Source: Branchiostoma belcheri (Eukaryota > Chordata > Leptocardii > Amphioxiformes > Branchiostomatidae). From it: a stretch of 64,000 nucleotides of DNA. The notes beneath the pieces were generated by a model that ran no database searches, was not told where the DNA came from, and worked only from the letters and a program-made list of their open reading frames with translations. The translations under genes and the position numbers were made by a program. The stretch covers positions 1,405,849 to 1,469,848 of the forward strand of contig NW_017804398.1 of assembly GCF_001625305.1 (NCBI RefSeq), given 5' to 3'. Below are positions 1-14,400 of this stretch, one piece after another (position 1 is the stretch's first letter; every line of letters starts with the position of its first letter).

Positions 1-141
1 ACAAGCTTGACAGCAACGTGAAACGTTTGTTTGCTGCAGAGAAGTTGAGAATAGCTGCTTTCTTTTCAGTTCATATTTTCCTTTGGTTTGTAATTAAAGC
101 AGTAAAATTTAATTTTCTTTGTCAGTTTTTTCTTTTGTTAG

Positions 142-287
142 GTAAATTTGATGTGAGTGCTGTCAATGTTTACTTCTCACAAGTAAGAAGTGGCGAGGCG
201 GGGGACAAGTGGGGAGCTTTGTGGTCAGTGAATTCTTCAGTCTTTGTCGAAAGGCGAAATTTTGATGTCAACCCTACGGACTGTTGA
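142..287 (+). CDS. Candidate terminal exon of an upstream plus-strand gene (partial)
   Basis: A strong acceptor (a T-rich tract ending in TTAG at 138-141) is followed by a frame, entered with two bases, that stays open for 47 codons and stops with TGA at 285-287. I do not recognise the peptide; it begins KFDVSAVNVYF and ends NFDVNPTDC. About 2 kb downstream lies a good polyadenylation signal, so this could be the last coding exon of a gene entering from the left. The open run is short enough to arise by chance in A/T-rich DNA, so the call rests mainly on the acceptor and the downstream signal. Confidence 0.25.
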
Positions 288-2290
288 GGAGTCTTAGTCC
301 ACCTTCCCTTACTTTCTGAGAAAGACAACCTTAGATTTCTTAGTGTTAGCTTAGGGTAAAGATGTGTCTTTTGCAAGCCAGAAAAAAGTATGAATATATT
401 CCCAATGTTGGAAATTTTTTTTTGTTTTTGGAGACGATTGTATGATGAGGAACATTGAGGGACTGTGTCAAGTCTTTACTATTATTCCTGACAGAGAGGA
501 GTCCCATAGGTCCCTTTTACTGTTTGTACATGATCCCTAGGATGACAACCACACCTCAGGAACTAAACAAAGTTGTACCAAATAGGCAGACTGCCTTTTT
601 GGAGCCTTACACGTTTTACATACAAGTCTGTTAGGAGAAAATTGGTCAAGTTTTGAGACAATCCCTCAGTATTTTCCTTCCCAGGTGGATATTATGATAC
701 AGGATGCTGTGTGTCCCTGCACTGGATGGACCTGCATGTTACCATGTTGGATTTATCAACATGGACTAAATGATAAAACACTGGCTGTCCAGTTCATGAA
801 CCAGAGATATTACCAAGGGAATAGATACAAGAAAATTTGGGATAAAAGAATATTGCTGTGTTTCAAAGTTCTTGTTTAACAAGAAAGGAAACAGATATTG
901 TCTGTTATGCGCCCTTACTAAGTTTGAAAGTAGATCCTATTTGAACCTGTAAGAAATATTCTTCCAGGTATGAAGGGCCCTAATTTTGATGTGTTGTCCT
1001 GGAAGAATCTGTCTAAATGACAATAATGTGTTGATGCTTGATACAGGAGTTGTATAGTGCAGAAAAAGGATAAGAGGACATGGAAGTTTGGCCACATGAT
1101 TTGTCAAGTCAGTACATTTCCCTCATACACGGGTTGTGAGCATGTTGAATATGCTGTGGCATACAAGTCCACTCTCTCATGTAATGAAATGAAGCAGGCC
1201 ATTGGTGCAACCCTGCACAACTGTTCTTGTACCATTATCCACATGCATGGAAGACATATCTGACATGGTTTCTGACTCATTAGATCTTGCAATTAAAATT
1301 GTACATATGGAGATTGCAGCAGCAGCAGCAACAACTACAAAAAAATTAATTAAACTGTTGAAAAATATGTGAAGATGAAATTTTGGAGCAGGTGTACATT
1401 GTGCGTTCATTGTATGAGAAGACCAACCTTTCCTGTGTTGAGCTTGATGACTTGTGCAGAGAAGATATAATGATATTTGTGTGAATTTATCTGAATCTGT
1501 TCATTTGTTGCCATACATTTTCACTGTAACTGTGCACATGCAGACACACGTTGGGCATGTATTAAGCAGTTGGACTTACCAAGCTTTAGCGCTCTAACTC
1601 ATAAGTTTAGCCGGTACAAATGTGGTGCTGTATGGCACCTGTAGAGTGCTAAAGTTGTCAGAGACTGCAAGGTGAATTACTTCTTCAGTCCTTCTGCAAG
1701 ATGTATGACTGTATTACCCGACCATTTTGAGCACTACGTTTAGGGAACCTGACAGTACGTGTTTGTGACTTCCAGATTCATGCAATCATATTTTTAACAA
1801 TGATTGTACAGAACTCACCCCTGTAATCATACATGTAGGTCAGTTCTCACTGCATACATACAAGATGCTGTCTTGGGTTTCATTACCAGCAAAGTTATCA
1901 AATGTCAAAACTACTTTGCGTTCTAGTGTTCACCATTGTCATTTCAATTAACCAGGGAACAGTTTTAATCAAGTCTTCATTATTGTTCTATATCACCCTC
2001 CAAGTAAACTGTTATGGTAGCCAGTTTGACCCAAAGTACCAGTGACCTAACCTGATGAATTGATCCTTAAAGATTCAGGAAGAATAACCAATGCCCAACC
2101 TGTGTCTGATCTGCTAAGGTAGCCACATGCAATCATTTTCATCATCAGTTTCTTTTTTCGTTTTGTACCAGTACCAGACTAATCTTGATTTAAATTATTA
2201 CATCATAAAGATGTGCGCTTTATTTTCAGCGTATTGTGCAAAAAATGCGCCATGTGACTTCCAATAAAATCTCTCCTTTTACCAGAGATT
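288..2290 (+). terminator. Probable 3' UTR and polyadenylation site of the upstream gene
   Basis: AATAAA at 2263-2268 is followed within 20-60 bases by T- and GT-rich sequence (CTGTCTTTGCTGTTTAATG), the usual layout of an animal poly(A) site. No coding frame is convincing between 288 and 2260. It lies tail-to-tail with the NT5C2 gene on the other strand. Confidence 0.3.
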
Positions 2291-5200
2291 TCTTCGTCCT
2301 GCTGTCTTTGCTGTTTAATGTTGATTGTGGTATGTAATTGTAATTAAGTATACATGCATTGGTGAAAAGGCTTTTTAGTTTGGTCAAACAATTTCAGAGA
2401 TTCTTTGCTTACGTAAATGGTCGTAGACATAGGGAAACAACGTTACATACAATGTATTTGACTTACACTGGGTCCTGAATTCAAAGTTAAATCTGTCCTG
2501 CTTCAGTAACCTGCTAGGTGGCACTTCACTATTGCTGTACAAAACTGATGGAGACACAAATAGCTCAACAAATGCATATGTATATGTACTTGCAACTTTA
2601 ATTAAAATTTGCCTGGACATAAAATATGTATTCTTAACAGCGGGTACAGCACCTTTTCCAACAGATACAAACAGCTTTGCAACTAAAAACAGCTGAGAAA
2701 AGCATAAAAGACAATTGCACAGGATCTTGTGAATAAAGTCCTAGCATTGGGTAGAGATCCTGATACGAAGTATAACTTACTTAAATTACATGGATGCAGA
2801 GACTCAGTACGAATAACAAATAAACACTTGATAACAACATACATGTAGCACATGTATGCAGAATCATTTCTGAGTCTCATTTTGCCTGACTAAATAATGC
2901 TAGTTAGCTGCCCACTGGTCAGGCGGTAGGGGCTGATAGAGCCCTGGACAGTGAGAGTTTGTGTTACACAGGCCAAGTCTCACTCAGCTGAGGCTGAACC
3001 AAACATCAGCTGGATTTAGAATCCAGCAAGTGCAGAAAAGGGCTTGCTGACAAAAACATTGCCTTCTTTGATAAGTGGACATAAACTTTTAGATATGGTT
3101 TAAATCAATACAAAATATATCCAACTGGAATATAAGACATGCTATTGCAAACAAATGTCTACATACATTTTGCTGCAAATAAACAATTAAATAGCTTCTA
3201 AATAGTATATATATTTCTATAGCCAGAATAAGCGATAAATACTAGTAGGTACAGATAAAATCCTCACCATTAGTCCTTACATAAAAGATACAATCTATCA
3301 GTATTAAGTATAAATCACAATTAGTATCATTGATAAACCTATTGTATGTTTTCCCTCACATTTTGTTTCTGTAGTCATCTTCGTACATTCCACACAGCAG
3401 GGAGATATCACATCTTAAGTGAGTGGATTTTAACCGTGGAAAAAGGTCACAATGTTCATCCATCTTTAAGTACATACCAGCAGAGTCAGTCGATATATAT
3501 CAACACACTAGCTACATGTGTGTATATCTTGATTTAGATGGACAATACACACATCTAAGAACATATTATGTTAGTAGTAACATGGAAATAGGTGGTTCAT
3601 AAACAAAAGTACATACATCTTATCAATACTTTGCAGTCATACTATAATTATTGCTCTAATAGCTGGAATTTCTTCTCTTATACACTAACATATTATCTAT
3701 GGAAACATAGACTACTCCTTATCTACAAGTTGTCAATTGTACAAACAGGAGTAGTCTCTTCATCTGTATCTGATAACAAAACAATTCCAAAATCTAGTCC
3801 AGTGTAGACATACTGTGGAACCTGATGATGTATACTAACATGTGAACCAAAAACAATACACGTACTAGTAATCATAATACTGCACACTTGTGTACCAAGG
3901 TTTCATTGGTGCTTGTAAGAACTATTAGTTTATCTGCGGCCATTAGGTTTATCTTTTTTTTGCTCTTACATTAAAGCAGATATCTTCCTATGACATCAAG
4001 GAAGCTAATAATAAGGGTATCATTCTTACTCTTCCTCGTATCTGCATGAAAGGCGATTTGTAGAGGTAAATGGCTAAATTAGTAATGAGCTTAATTATAA
4101 CACCTTATATGTAATGTTACATGTGACTTCTTGTGAACATCATCCTACAAATACCTCTCAGGTACATTAATATTTGTTGGGGTAACCAACTCCACTGTTA
4201 AGCCACCAATGCTGAAAAATCTACATAAACACTCAGGCCCAAACCTGAGAACCTTTCACTGACTGGTGAAACAAAAGGCAGTCAGTGAAAGATGTGCCTG
4301 CAGTTCTCAAACTGGTGAAAAAATGGTGAGATTCTTGACCTGAGAAACATTGGAACAACCAATAACTGATACAAGGTAAATTGAATGACATACATTGTAC
4401 TTGTCACAAACTATTGAAAATACTGTTTCATTATCAAATCGAACATATTACTCTAGCTAGAATACCAGTCCAAAATAAATTAATTACATTAAGCATGTAA
4501 TCTTGCAAACCTTAATTCATAAAGCATATCTTATGTTTGATACTACATAACCTCCAACTTTATACAAGCTTCAGCTTCTGGAATGTCACTACAGGCTAAC
4601 TGTATCTTCTTTATGACATACATTGTATGCCCACATCTCCTACAACACAGTGCTCAACACTACAGTGTGGCAAACAAAATGCCACCTCCTTATTGTTGCT
4701 CATTCTTCACATTCATTTTCTGACAAAAGCAATACTATAAAAGCAGCAGCTAAAAGGTATATCTTTTTTTTTAATGTCAAGAAACAAGATTTTTCTTGTT
4801 ATTCATACATCTGCTTACAAGACTTGGTGTGTGCAGCATTATGGTAATGAAGCATCCAATAAAAAGAAGTCAGACAGTTGTTTCAAGTAAGCCAGCAGTC
4901 TAAACAAGGAGGAGGTGATCTTATAGAACCTGATCATTTTACTTATTCACAGATTAAAGTGAGTATACCTGACTGTAGGCATCTTACACAACACACACAC
5001 AATGTCCTCTTATCCCTATCCAATCAACCAAACAATACTTTTCCCAGTACTTATACAAACTCCATGGAAGACAAATTAATGAAAGGCATGTAATCTACCA
5101 ATAATCAGATGGTGTTCTTTCCTTCCATTGCTGACAGGCTATCATGGAGACATCTCACTTTTTAAAAACATTAACTGCCATAGAAGCTCTGTACCTCTTT

Positions 5201-5446
5201 ACACCAGCTATTGCTGCAGTGACATGATATCAAAATTGACAGTATTCAATTATCGCTTGTATTTATACTTAATGTGCAGTACTCACTATCACACATCGCA
5301 GAGAGCTGTGGCTTATATAATTACACCCATGTCACCATCCATTCTTGTGTATCACTAAATGCAGACCTCTGCATTACAGCGCATTGAGCGCAATGTATCC
5401 ACTTTGCAGCTTCCTTTGTAAGATGGATATTCACAACTTTCCTTCT
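2291..5446. other. No gene seen; 3' flank of NT5C2
   Basis: A/T-rich sequence with many ACATGTA-type words and no supportable reading frame. The distal 3' UTR of the minus-strand NT5C2 gene must lie at its right end, but I could not fix a poly(A) site; TTTATA at about 5266 and TTTAAT near 4768 are weak minus-strand candidates. A structured hairpin at 4253-4291 is listed separately. Confidence 0.5.
4253..4291. repeat. Perfect 13-bp stem hairpin
   Basis: CTTTCACTGACTG (4253-4265) is exactly inverted at 4279-4291 with a 13-nt loop. A second, outer complementary pair (TGAGAAC just upstream, GTTCTCA about 20 bases downstream) surrounds it. It sits about 1.2 kb past the NT5C2 stop codon, so it could be in a long 3' UTR or be a small transposon remnant. 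Confidence 0.6.
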
Positions 5447-8400
5447 TCACTTCTCTGCCATTTGTGCTGTTTCCACAGCCGAAGACGGCATGCTGTCTTC
5501 TTCTGACTGTAGAGACTCTTCAGAATCATCGTCTTCATCGTGAGTATGAGTGATCTGCCGGGGTAGCATGGGCCGGATTTTGTGTCCTGTAAAAACACAC
5601 AAGGTAAGGTTAGAGAGAGAATTTAGAGTGCAAAATTAGAAATTAGGGTTCAAAACAAGTCCTGACAGAGATAACTATTTCTTTTCAAAGGATACAAAGG
5701 GCTCTAATAGAATAAAAGTTGCCCTTAACTTCAGAGAGACACAAAGTTACCTAACATGTATGCAGGCTTTAAGTTTTCATATGGGAAAGTACATCCTATA
5801 ATCATGTCTTTTTGTTTGTTAATGATAGATACATGTAACAGTATCATTATTTTTGGAGTACCAAATTGGATCATGTTATCCTAATTGTTATAATACATGT
5901 TACATGTGTATCCCTTCACCCTGAAAGAATGATACATGTACTGTGAAATGTAAAAGTCAAAGGAACAAATCATGCACCAGTGCTGTAGATAGAAAAGAAG
6001 GACAGACCACCTTGTGAACCCTCTCACAGCTGCCTTCTGTTGTAATCACTACAACTACCCGCAGCAGAGAGACAGTTACTGTCTAAAGAAGGTCTACTTC
6101 ACACAAGACATGCTGAAATGTTTTCCACTAAAAGACCCTGTATCCATGACAGGGTCTTTCCTAGATGTTAACTAAAGATATTACTGAGAGACTCTGTAGC
6201 TTTGAAACCATGGAATGCTGTTGAGAAGAAGTAAAGTAGAACTAAAACAAAAAACACTGGGAAGTTAAAGGGTAGGTGATAAATCAGACCATCAGTCCAA
6301 GTCGTGCGTCTTCGCAGAACAGCACCTGACTGTATGGCTGTTGGTTCTTCCATGTCTATGGATAAGAAGAGGCCATTTTTGTGCATTCATAATACACAGA
6401 ACACTGCCGTACTGGTTACAACAGGATCTCTGCTGCTTATAAGTGGCATGGAATGATGTTTCAAATTCTTACTTCAAAGAGTCTACTTTCTAGTGGACAC
6501 TGTAGCAGCAACTCACAATATATAGTACATTTTTTAACAACATCGCTTCAATAAGACAGGAGCGTTCTTACAAGATCAACTCTGAGCTAAACACAACACA
6601 ATCTGTAGGCTGTTCGTATCTTTAATTTCTAGTCTGATTGAACATGTAAGTTACCCATAAAAACACAGATATGAATGAGTGTATTTCCTTACCATCCACA
6701 CAGGCGATGGTGGCACCCCGAGTCATGGGTCCCCTGGTCCCGGGGGTGTCCGGCTCCACTGACCAGGACCGCGCTCTGGTAGCCATGGGACTCTCCGGCT
6801 CAAACCTGGTGTTGTGGGACACTGTGGACTCATGAGGCATCTATCAGGACAAGGGACAGTCAAAACAAAATGGAGGTGAAAATTACATTCTGTATAACAT
6901 ACATGTACATCAACTGTTACCTCCTGATTTCTTTTTAATCTTTTGGGAACACACTTCTAAGTATTTTAATACCTCACATATGATAAAAAGCTGGACAGGT
7001 GTGATACAAAAACTGCAACTGTATTTTAATTCTGAAGTGTGGCAAGAATACATCATGTTCATTGTAAATGTACACTAGATACATTAACTTCCCCTTGTGT
7101 TCACAGATGTGATAAGCCTGCTATCCAAAGCCTTACCAGGACATGAGGTGCCCTGAAGAAGTAGCTGAAGGGGTAGTACATCAGGTTGATGAAGGAGGTG
7201 GCGTACAGGTCCGCAAAGCGAATGACCTGGTTGGCAAAGTACGTCTGCCGTGAGCCGCTTCTGAACAGGCTTCCCATCATGCCATAGGACATGTCCATCT
7301 CGTGAGTCACTTCCTGAAAAGGAATGTTGGGAGACATGTGATGAAATACTCCTCTTGAATTTCTCCTTTCTCCACTGTTGTGCCCTGGTAATCTATGACT
7401 TAATGAAGTTATTTATTCTCCAAAGTGAAAAACAAAGATTGTGATCCATCCATATTCCTTTCCTACCTTAATGGCCTTCTGTAGACTGCTGATGTCAGGG
7501 ATCTCCTTGTGTCTGGAGTCCAGCTCCCTGTACACGTCTGCTAGCAGCTTGTCAAAGTTCTGCAGTCTACTGAATAGGTCTGGTGGAGAAACAACATTAT
7601 ACACAATGAGGTAAAGTCAATTCATTCAAACAGAATGTTCTGTACCCTTAACATTAGCATTGAGTTCAGTTTTTGCACGACTTCAAGCAATATTAATATT
7701 TTAACAAAAACTGTCTGACAGTAAATTTTACAAACTTAAAGCCAATTCAGGAACAAATTGCAAATTGATCTTAGATTGTGACCTTTCTTACATGAATGTT
7801 AAAGCATTCTTGGCCACACAATGGTATGTCTCTGCCACATAAGAAAGTAGAAGGCAGGATGGCAATTTGACAATGATCCCCTAACAATACTTCTACCTCT
7901 ACCATTTAAAAAATATTCTTCTTTTGTTTGCCATCTTGCTGCCTACAAATTTACTTCTCTTGTCCTTTCCCAATCCTTCAGATTACACAGTGACTTGATG
8001 ACTGACCCTGCTTGTCCGTCCACACATGCAGCTCCTGTGCCAGCTCAGGAACCACCAGGAATGTTCTCCAGCCGTGCGACTTCTTGGACTTGAGGATGTC
8101 TCCGAAGATGTGGTCCCCGACGTACAGCACGTCCTTCCCCTTGGCCCCCATGATCTCTGACAGCAGCTCCGAGTTCCCTCCACAGTACACCGTGTTGGGC
8201 TGCATCTGCCCGATGTAGCTCCCCAACGCCAGCTTGCCTGTCTCCTGGGGGTCACAAGCAGGTGGACATCTTTCTTTATTAACTTGTTTGGCTGGTGTAC
8301 ATACTGATACAGCCAAGGTTGCTGAACTAGTGAGTGGTTATTATTTTGACAAAACTTGGATAAATGTAGGCAGGTGGACAAACTCAATGGACTGCCTCAA

Positions 8401-11400
8401 TTGTACAAATCAGCCAACAGTAAGACTTAGCATTCCAAGTCGTAACATGTACACAACACTGATAAAACTCTAGTACTTTCTTAGCCATAAAAATGATGAC
8501 AGAAGCTGTATACCAATTAGGAAATTAAGACTTCATCAATGATGCTTACCAGCTGATATGATGATTATCAGTATGCTCAAAAGAGGTTGTTTCTACCTAA
8601 AATGGTGAGGCTGTATCTACTTTTGTTGCATGAGACTTACACAGTCCACCTTCCTGAGAGGTGTGCCCTCCCCAAAGAACAGTGGCTTCCTGGCATCCAC
8701 AATGATAGCATCAAAGTAGCTCTTCCATGGCCTCCAGGGGGCATCATTCTAGTCAAAAGAACAGCATACATTATTAAGTGCAAAGTTTACAATATTTCTA
8801 CACCATTTCTGTCTCTTGTGTCCAGCATGTAGTATTGTGGATGAACGAAGAAGGATTGTACACGGGTGGGAAAATTGTGCCAGGAGTGAAACCTACTATA
8901 ATTTACACAGACAAGTTGGACAGAAGAAAAAGAACTGTGACCTGAAACAGACATTTTTAGACGACCAAATCCACACAATCCTTCCAGGTTTGTCCCTTAA
9001 TCAGCCAGCTGCTATGGGGAAGGCAGCGGTGCAGTACAATATTTGGTCAGCACATCACAGTCAGATGCTCCCAAACAATTCAAAACAAGAAGCAGTCAAC
9101 AAAATTAGGGAACAGTCTGGTCCCAGGTGACACCTTTCTCTAATAGACAGAAATATTCAAAACAATCCAAAGGCCCAGGCAGTTGACATTCAACTATACC
9201 CTTGGATGTTTTTAAAAGATTAGAATCCAACATCATGTAATAATGGAGCCATTGTGTTTGGTCCTTGAATATGAAAGGTTACCGGTAACACCAAAATCTG
9301 CGAAACAGTTTCAAACAGAGGTGCAATTGTTAAAAGCATGTTCATCTCTTGACACTGGATAGGTGAGGCATTTTACCTGACATTTAGTCACAAGATCAGT
9401 TTTCCATGTTACTTTTCTACAGTCTTTCTGAAAGAAATAATTCATGCTATCAGGTGGTTCAAATTTCATAAAAAGCTGTTAGTGTTTTCCAACTCCAGCT
9501 GCAGCACAGGGATATTATGCTTTAGTAGGTGACTTCTCATCTCTTAGGAACGTCTTTAGAAATGTATTTGATGCAAACTATAGATAGAAGGCTGGAAAAG
9601 ATACTTAATGATATGAACAAACAAGCATGGATAACTGTCAAAATGAGAGGCATAATGCATCATCTACATGACATTTGTGTAGTTGCTATATAAAGTTGTG
9701 TTGAAACATTAGGATATAGCATTAGTACAATATCTATTGAACTGAACTGAACTGTTAAGTGTTGTGCAGATGAAAAGATGGGAATACAAATTAAAATTTT
9801 GCATAACCAGGTTATTTTAAAGGGGAACCATAACAGGGCAGCATCAAACCTTCATCTTTCCTGTTGGCTGGATGGTGGGCCCATTATTTGGAATGTATCC
9901 ATTAGAATCCTGGAAAAGTGTGCAAGAATCATTGGGAGTCAGAATGATCACAAGCCTATAGAAGATGGACCAGTGGTTATCAATATCTTCTTTGATGAGT
10001 CTTCAGACATCAGTGCTGGAACTTCTTCCACTGCTTACAAATATATATGAGGTGGTTGTGGGTTATATCCTCTGCTACAGCTACACTTTCCCCAGGACTT
10101 GCTTCATGCNNNNNNNNNNNNNNNNNNNNACCAATTAGGAAATTAAGACTTCATCAATGATGCTTACCAGCTGATATGATGATTATCAGTATGCACAAAA
10201 GAGGTTGTTTCAACCTAAAATGGTGAGGCTGTATCTAATTTTGTGGCATGAGACTTACGCAGTCCACCTTCCTGAGAGGTGTGCCCTCCCCAAAGAACAG
10301 TGGCTTCCTGGCATCCACAATGATAGCATCAAAGTAGCTCTTCCATGGCCTCCAGGGGGCATCATTCTAGTCAAAAGAACAGCATACATTATTAAGTGCA
10401 AAGTTTAAAATATTTCTACACCATTTCTGTCTCTTGTGTCCAGCATGTAGTATTGTGGATGAACGAAGAAGGATTGTACACGGGTGGGAAAATTGTGCCA
10501 GGAGTGAAAACTACTATAATTTGCAAAGACAAGTTGGACAGAAGAAAAAAGAATTGTGACCTGAAACAAACATTTTCAGACAACCAAATCCACATAATCC
10601 TTCCAAGTTTGTCCCTTACTCAGCCAGCAGCTATGGTGAAGGCGGCCGTGCAGTACAATATTTGGTCAGCACATTACAAACAGATGCTCCCAAACAATTC
10701 AAAACAAGAAACAGTCAACAAAATTAGGGAACAGTCTGGTCCCAGGTGACACCTTTCTCTAATAGACAGAAATATTCAAAACAATCCAAAGGCCCAGGCA
10801 GTTGACATTCAACTATACCCTTGGATGTTTTTAAAAGATTAGAATCCAACATCATGTAATAATGGAGCCATTGTGTTTGGTCCTTGAATATGAAAGGTTA
10901 CCGGTAACACCAAAATCTGCGAAACAGTTTCAAACAGAGATGCAATTGTTAAAAGCATGTTCATCTCTTGCCACTGGATAGGTGAGGCATTTTACCTGAC
11001 AGTTAGTCACAAGATCAGTTTTCCATGTTACTTTTCTACAGTCTTTCTGAAAGAAATAATTCATAAATGCTAACAGGTGGTTCAAATTTCATAAAAAGCT
11101 GTTAGTGTTTTCCAACTCCAGCTGCAGCACAGGGATATTATGCTTTAGTAGCTTACTGTAAATGCATTTATGTTCGCGAGGACTAAATTTCGCGCAGCGG
11201 AGCAAATAGAGAGTTCGCGAGGGATTTTAGTTCGCTATACAGCAGAACCAAATACATTGTGTACAAAAGGGAATGCCGACTTCCGCCCCCCCCCCCTTTC
11301 ATGGGTTTACCTGGCCCCGGAAATCCCCCATATTTGATAATAATAAAGTCCCAATATTTTTCTTTTGTCACACAAAATCGCCAGCTATGGAATCTTTTAA

Positions 11401-14400
11401 CAAAACGCTACTTAGTACAGAGTAACAGTGATTTGGTTGCAGTTAAAAATTCATACCGAACTGATGGCTCGTGCTGAAAATCACATGGGATCTGTATCGT
11501 ACCGAAGGACCAGGCATCGAACGGTTAGATTTTTACTCTGATATTCATAGATGAACTCGTAAAATACATTTTCAAAAGCAGGAAAATCTTGTTTCCCGAC
11601 AAAAATTAGTTTCATGCCCCGCTCCTGTCTTTCTCAGCTAGCTGCATAAATTTTGACGGTATGCAAATCTCGCGTCAGGTGTCCGCATTTCGCGTCTCTG
11701 ATTGGTTGTGCGTCAGTCGAGCAGCTCGCAGCGGTAACATACAAGCGGGCTGACGCGATGTAAACAAATTTTCTTTGTTTTAATATAAGCGCTAAAACGC
11801 TTTTTCCACAACTACACATCGATCTTCTAGTGAAGGAATGCATAAGTTCCAAGAATCTTTCCGGAAAATGTATATTTCTATGGGGATTTTTGGTGTTTTC
11901 GGCGTGATTTTGCAAACCGGAAGTATACACACCTCGGCGTGCCTCGGCGTGGGTTCGTCGTACCCACGCTAAATTTTTAGCAATTTTACCCTCCGTTTTA
12001 CCAACCAAAACAAAATACAACTCCCGCTAAGGAGAACCCAGTAACATTTCAGATCCCAGCAATTATGTTTTTGATCAAAATATTTGTGGATGTGCCTGCA
12101 TTTTAGCCGTATTCCTGTCGCAAGCGGTCCCGCGAAGTGCACGCTAAGATTTCTTGTACGCAGTTGACATGGCCTGACACTGGATTCGGTGTCTCATAAA
12201 ATAATTTTTAACAGTATAAATAATTCTGATACTCAACAATAGCGCAGAAATATTCTATTTCTTGAAGAACTGGACAGGTCTACTTTTATTTGTGTCTATT
12301 TCTGCTGAGACAATACGGATAGTTATACTTGGCTCTATGGGTAGTAGTAACGTAACGTTACATGGAAACCTGGAAGACGGGAGTGTAGCGATACGGTGGA
12401 CAGTTCGCGAGGGACATGACTTCACGAAGCAAGGCTCTTCGCGAAAACCGCGAAGTTAAATCCCTGACGAACAAAAATGCATTTACAGTACTTCTCATCT
12501 CTTAGGAACGTCTTTAGAAAATTGTATTTGATGCAAACTATAGATAGAAGCAAGGCTGGAAAAGATACTTAATAATATGAACAAACAAGCATGGATAACT
12601 GTCAAAATGGGAGGCATAATGCATCATCTACATGACATTTGTGTAGTTGCTATATAAAGTTGTATTGAAACATTAGGATATAGCATTAGTACAATATCTA
12701 TTGAACTGAACTGAACTGTTAAGTGCTTTGCATCCAGATGAAAAGATGGGAATACAAATTAAAATTTTGCATAACCAGGTTATTTTAAGGGGGAACCATA
12801 ACAGGGCAGCATCAAACCTTCATCTTTCCTGTTGGCTGGATGGTGGGCCCATTATTTGGAATGTATCCATTAGAATCCTGGAAAAGTGTGCAAGAATCAT
12901 TGAGAGTCAGAATGATCACAAGCCTATAGAAGATGGACCAGTGGTTATCAATATCTTCTTTGATGAGTCTTCAGACATCAGTGCTGGAACTTCTTCCACT
13001 GCTTACAAATATATATGAGGTGGTTATGGGTTATATCCTCTGCTACAGCTACACTTTCCCCAGGACTTGCTTCATGCAATCATTCACATGTTAGTATAAC
13101 TGACTGAAAGGCAATGACAGACACATGCTGAGTACATTGATAGTACTTGTAACAACAAACACCTCAGGTTTGGTGGGTACAAATATTCCTATCTGTAATG
13201 TAACAATGTTATACTGCAAGACCATGTACAGGTGAGGAATCTCTCCAACAAAGAGACATATACCTTTCAACATATACTAGCATTGCACAGTCTGGAACAT
13301 GCGGCATACATGTAGATATTGTATTTCATCCAAACAGTTCTTATAAAAAGAGCCATGCAGGACAAGGACTGATGAGAGAAAGCACGTGTATTAGGAAGCA
13401 GGTTGGTCAAGTGTGACACAAGAGTATGAGACAATTTCTCTTACCGTTGGGCCATGTGAGAAGTCAAACAGGTACGTCATGACTTTCTGTAAAAAAGAAA
13501 GGTCATACTAAGTGTTCTTGAAGCCAGTTTCAGAAATAAATCATTAAAGACAACAACACAAACAAAAACAAACTTTAAGAGAGTCCCTGCCATGCTGAAC
13601 TAATAAAAAATTTGCATACATCTCGTGATTGATTTTTTTCCTTAAACAAAGAAATGAATTGTAGAATTTTGCGTGATCCTGACAGTTTGAGATGATTATA
13701 ACTTATGTCTTTTTTTCTGTCCTCTTTTTTTTCTGTATTCCTTTCCTGTATGCTTTTTAGAAGATCGCATATTCTTATCAGTTGTTTTTCTTCAAATCTC
13801 ATACTTTGCATTTGCAGTTTTCCAACAAGTTTTAACAAAAGATGGACATGACATGGCAGTCGACTCCTTAACACAAAACAGAACATCTTTTTCTCCACTG
13901 TAGGTATGCAGTAAGTTCTTCAATAAGAAACAATAATGACTAGGGTACAGTCCCGGCACCGTATTGTTTACCCATAGCCTGGTTGTCATACAACACCCAT
14001 AGCAACAAGTGGAGGTAGTAAGTGCTAGTCAGCAGTGACTGGTTCACCAGCACCAGCACAGTCCTGTATGGATAATGGGAGTTAGGCCTTGTAGGGCGCA
14101 CATGCTGTTTAAGTACAACATTCTGACTCTCAAGTACGGTAAATCTTGAAATGTTTGCGGTAGTTTTAATTTCGCGGTTTACGTAGTGCCATTTCTACCG
14201 CAAATTCATGACAATGCAAATAAGTATTTTAAATGTATCTAATACTTCTCGAATCTGTACAACAATATGGTTTCAATTGCAACCACGAGTTTAAAACTCC
14301 GCAAAAGCCTCCTTTCCCTGTCTACCATTAAAAATCAAGCCCCATGGAAATAATAAAATTTACAGTTTGAATGTCTCACTCCCAATGTGGGAGTCCCACA

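Larger units (their letters stand above)
10130..13077. repeat. Repeated block 1, copy B
   Basis: Second version of 8512-10109, continuing into unique sequence after 13077. It is longer because of the insertion at 11156-12488. Elsewhere the two copies differ by scattered substitutions (for example GGAAGGCAGC against TGAAGGCGGC) and one-base indels, as expected for divergent alleles. Confidence 0.9.

Noticed and set aside
8816..9130. Plus-strand ORF pair (also 10396-10749)
   Set aside because: The two copies are frameshifted relative to each other by an A-run length change, so no reading frame is being maintained.
9778..10050. 90-codon plus-strand ORF, repeated at 12728-13018
   Set aside because: Its presence in both copies reflects the duplicated block, not independent conservation; it is antisense within an NT5C2 intron and the allelic differences include amino-acid changes.
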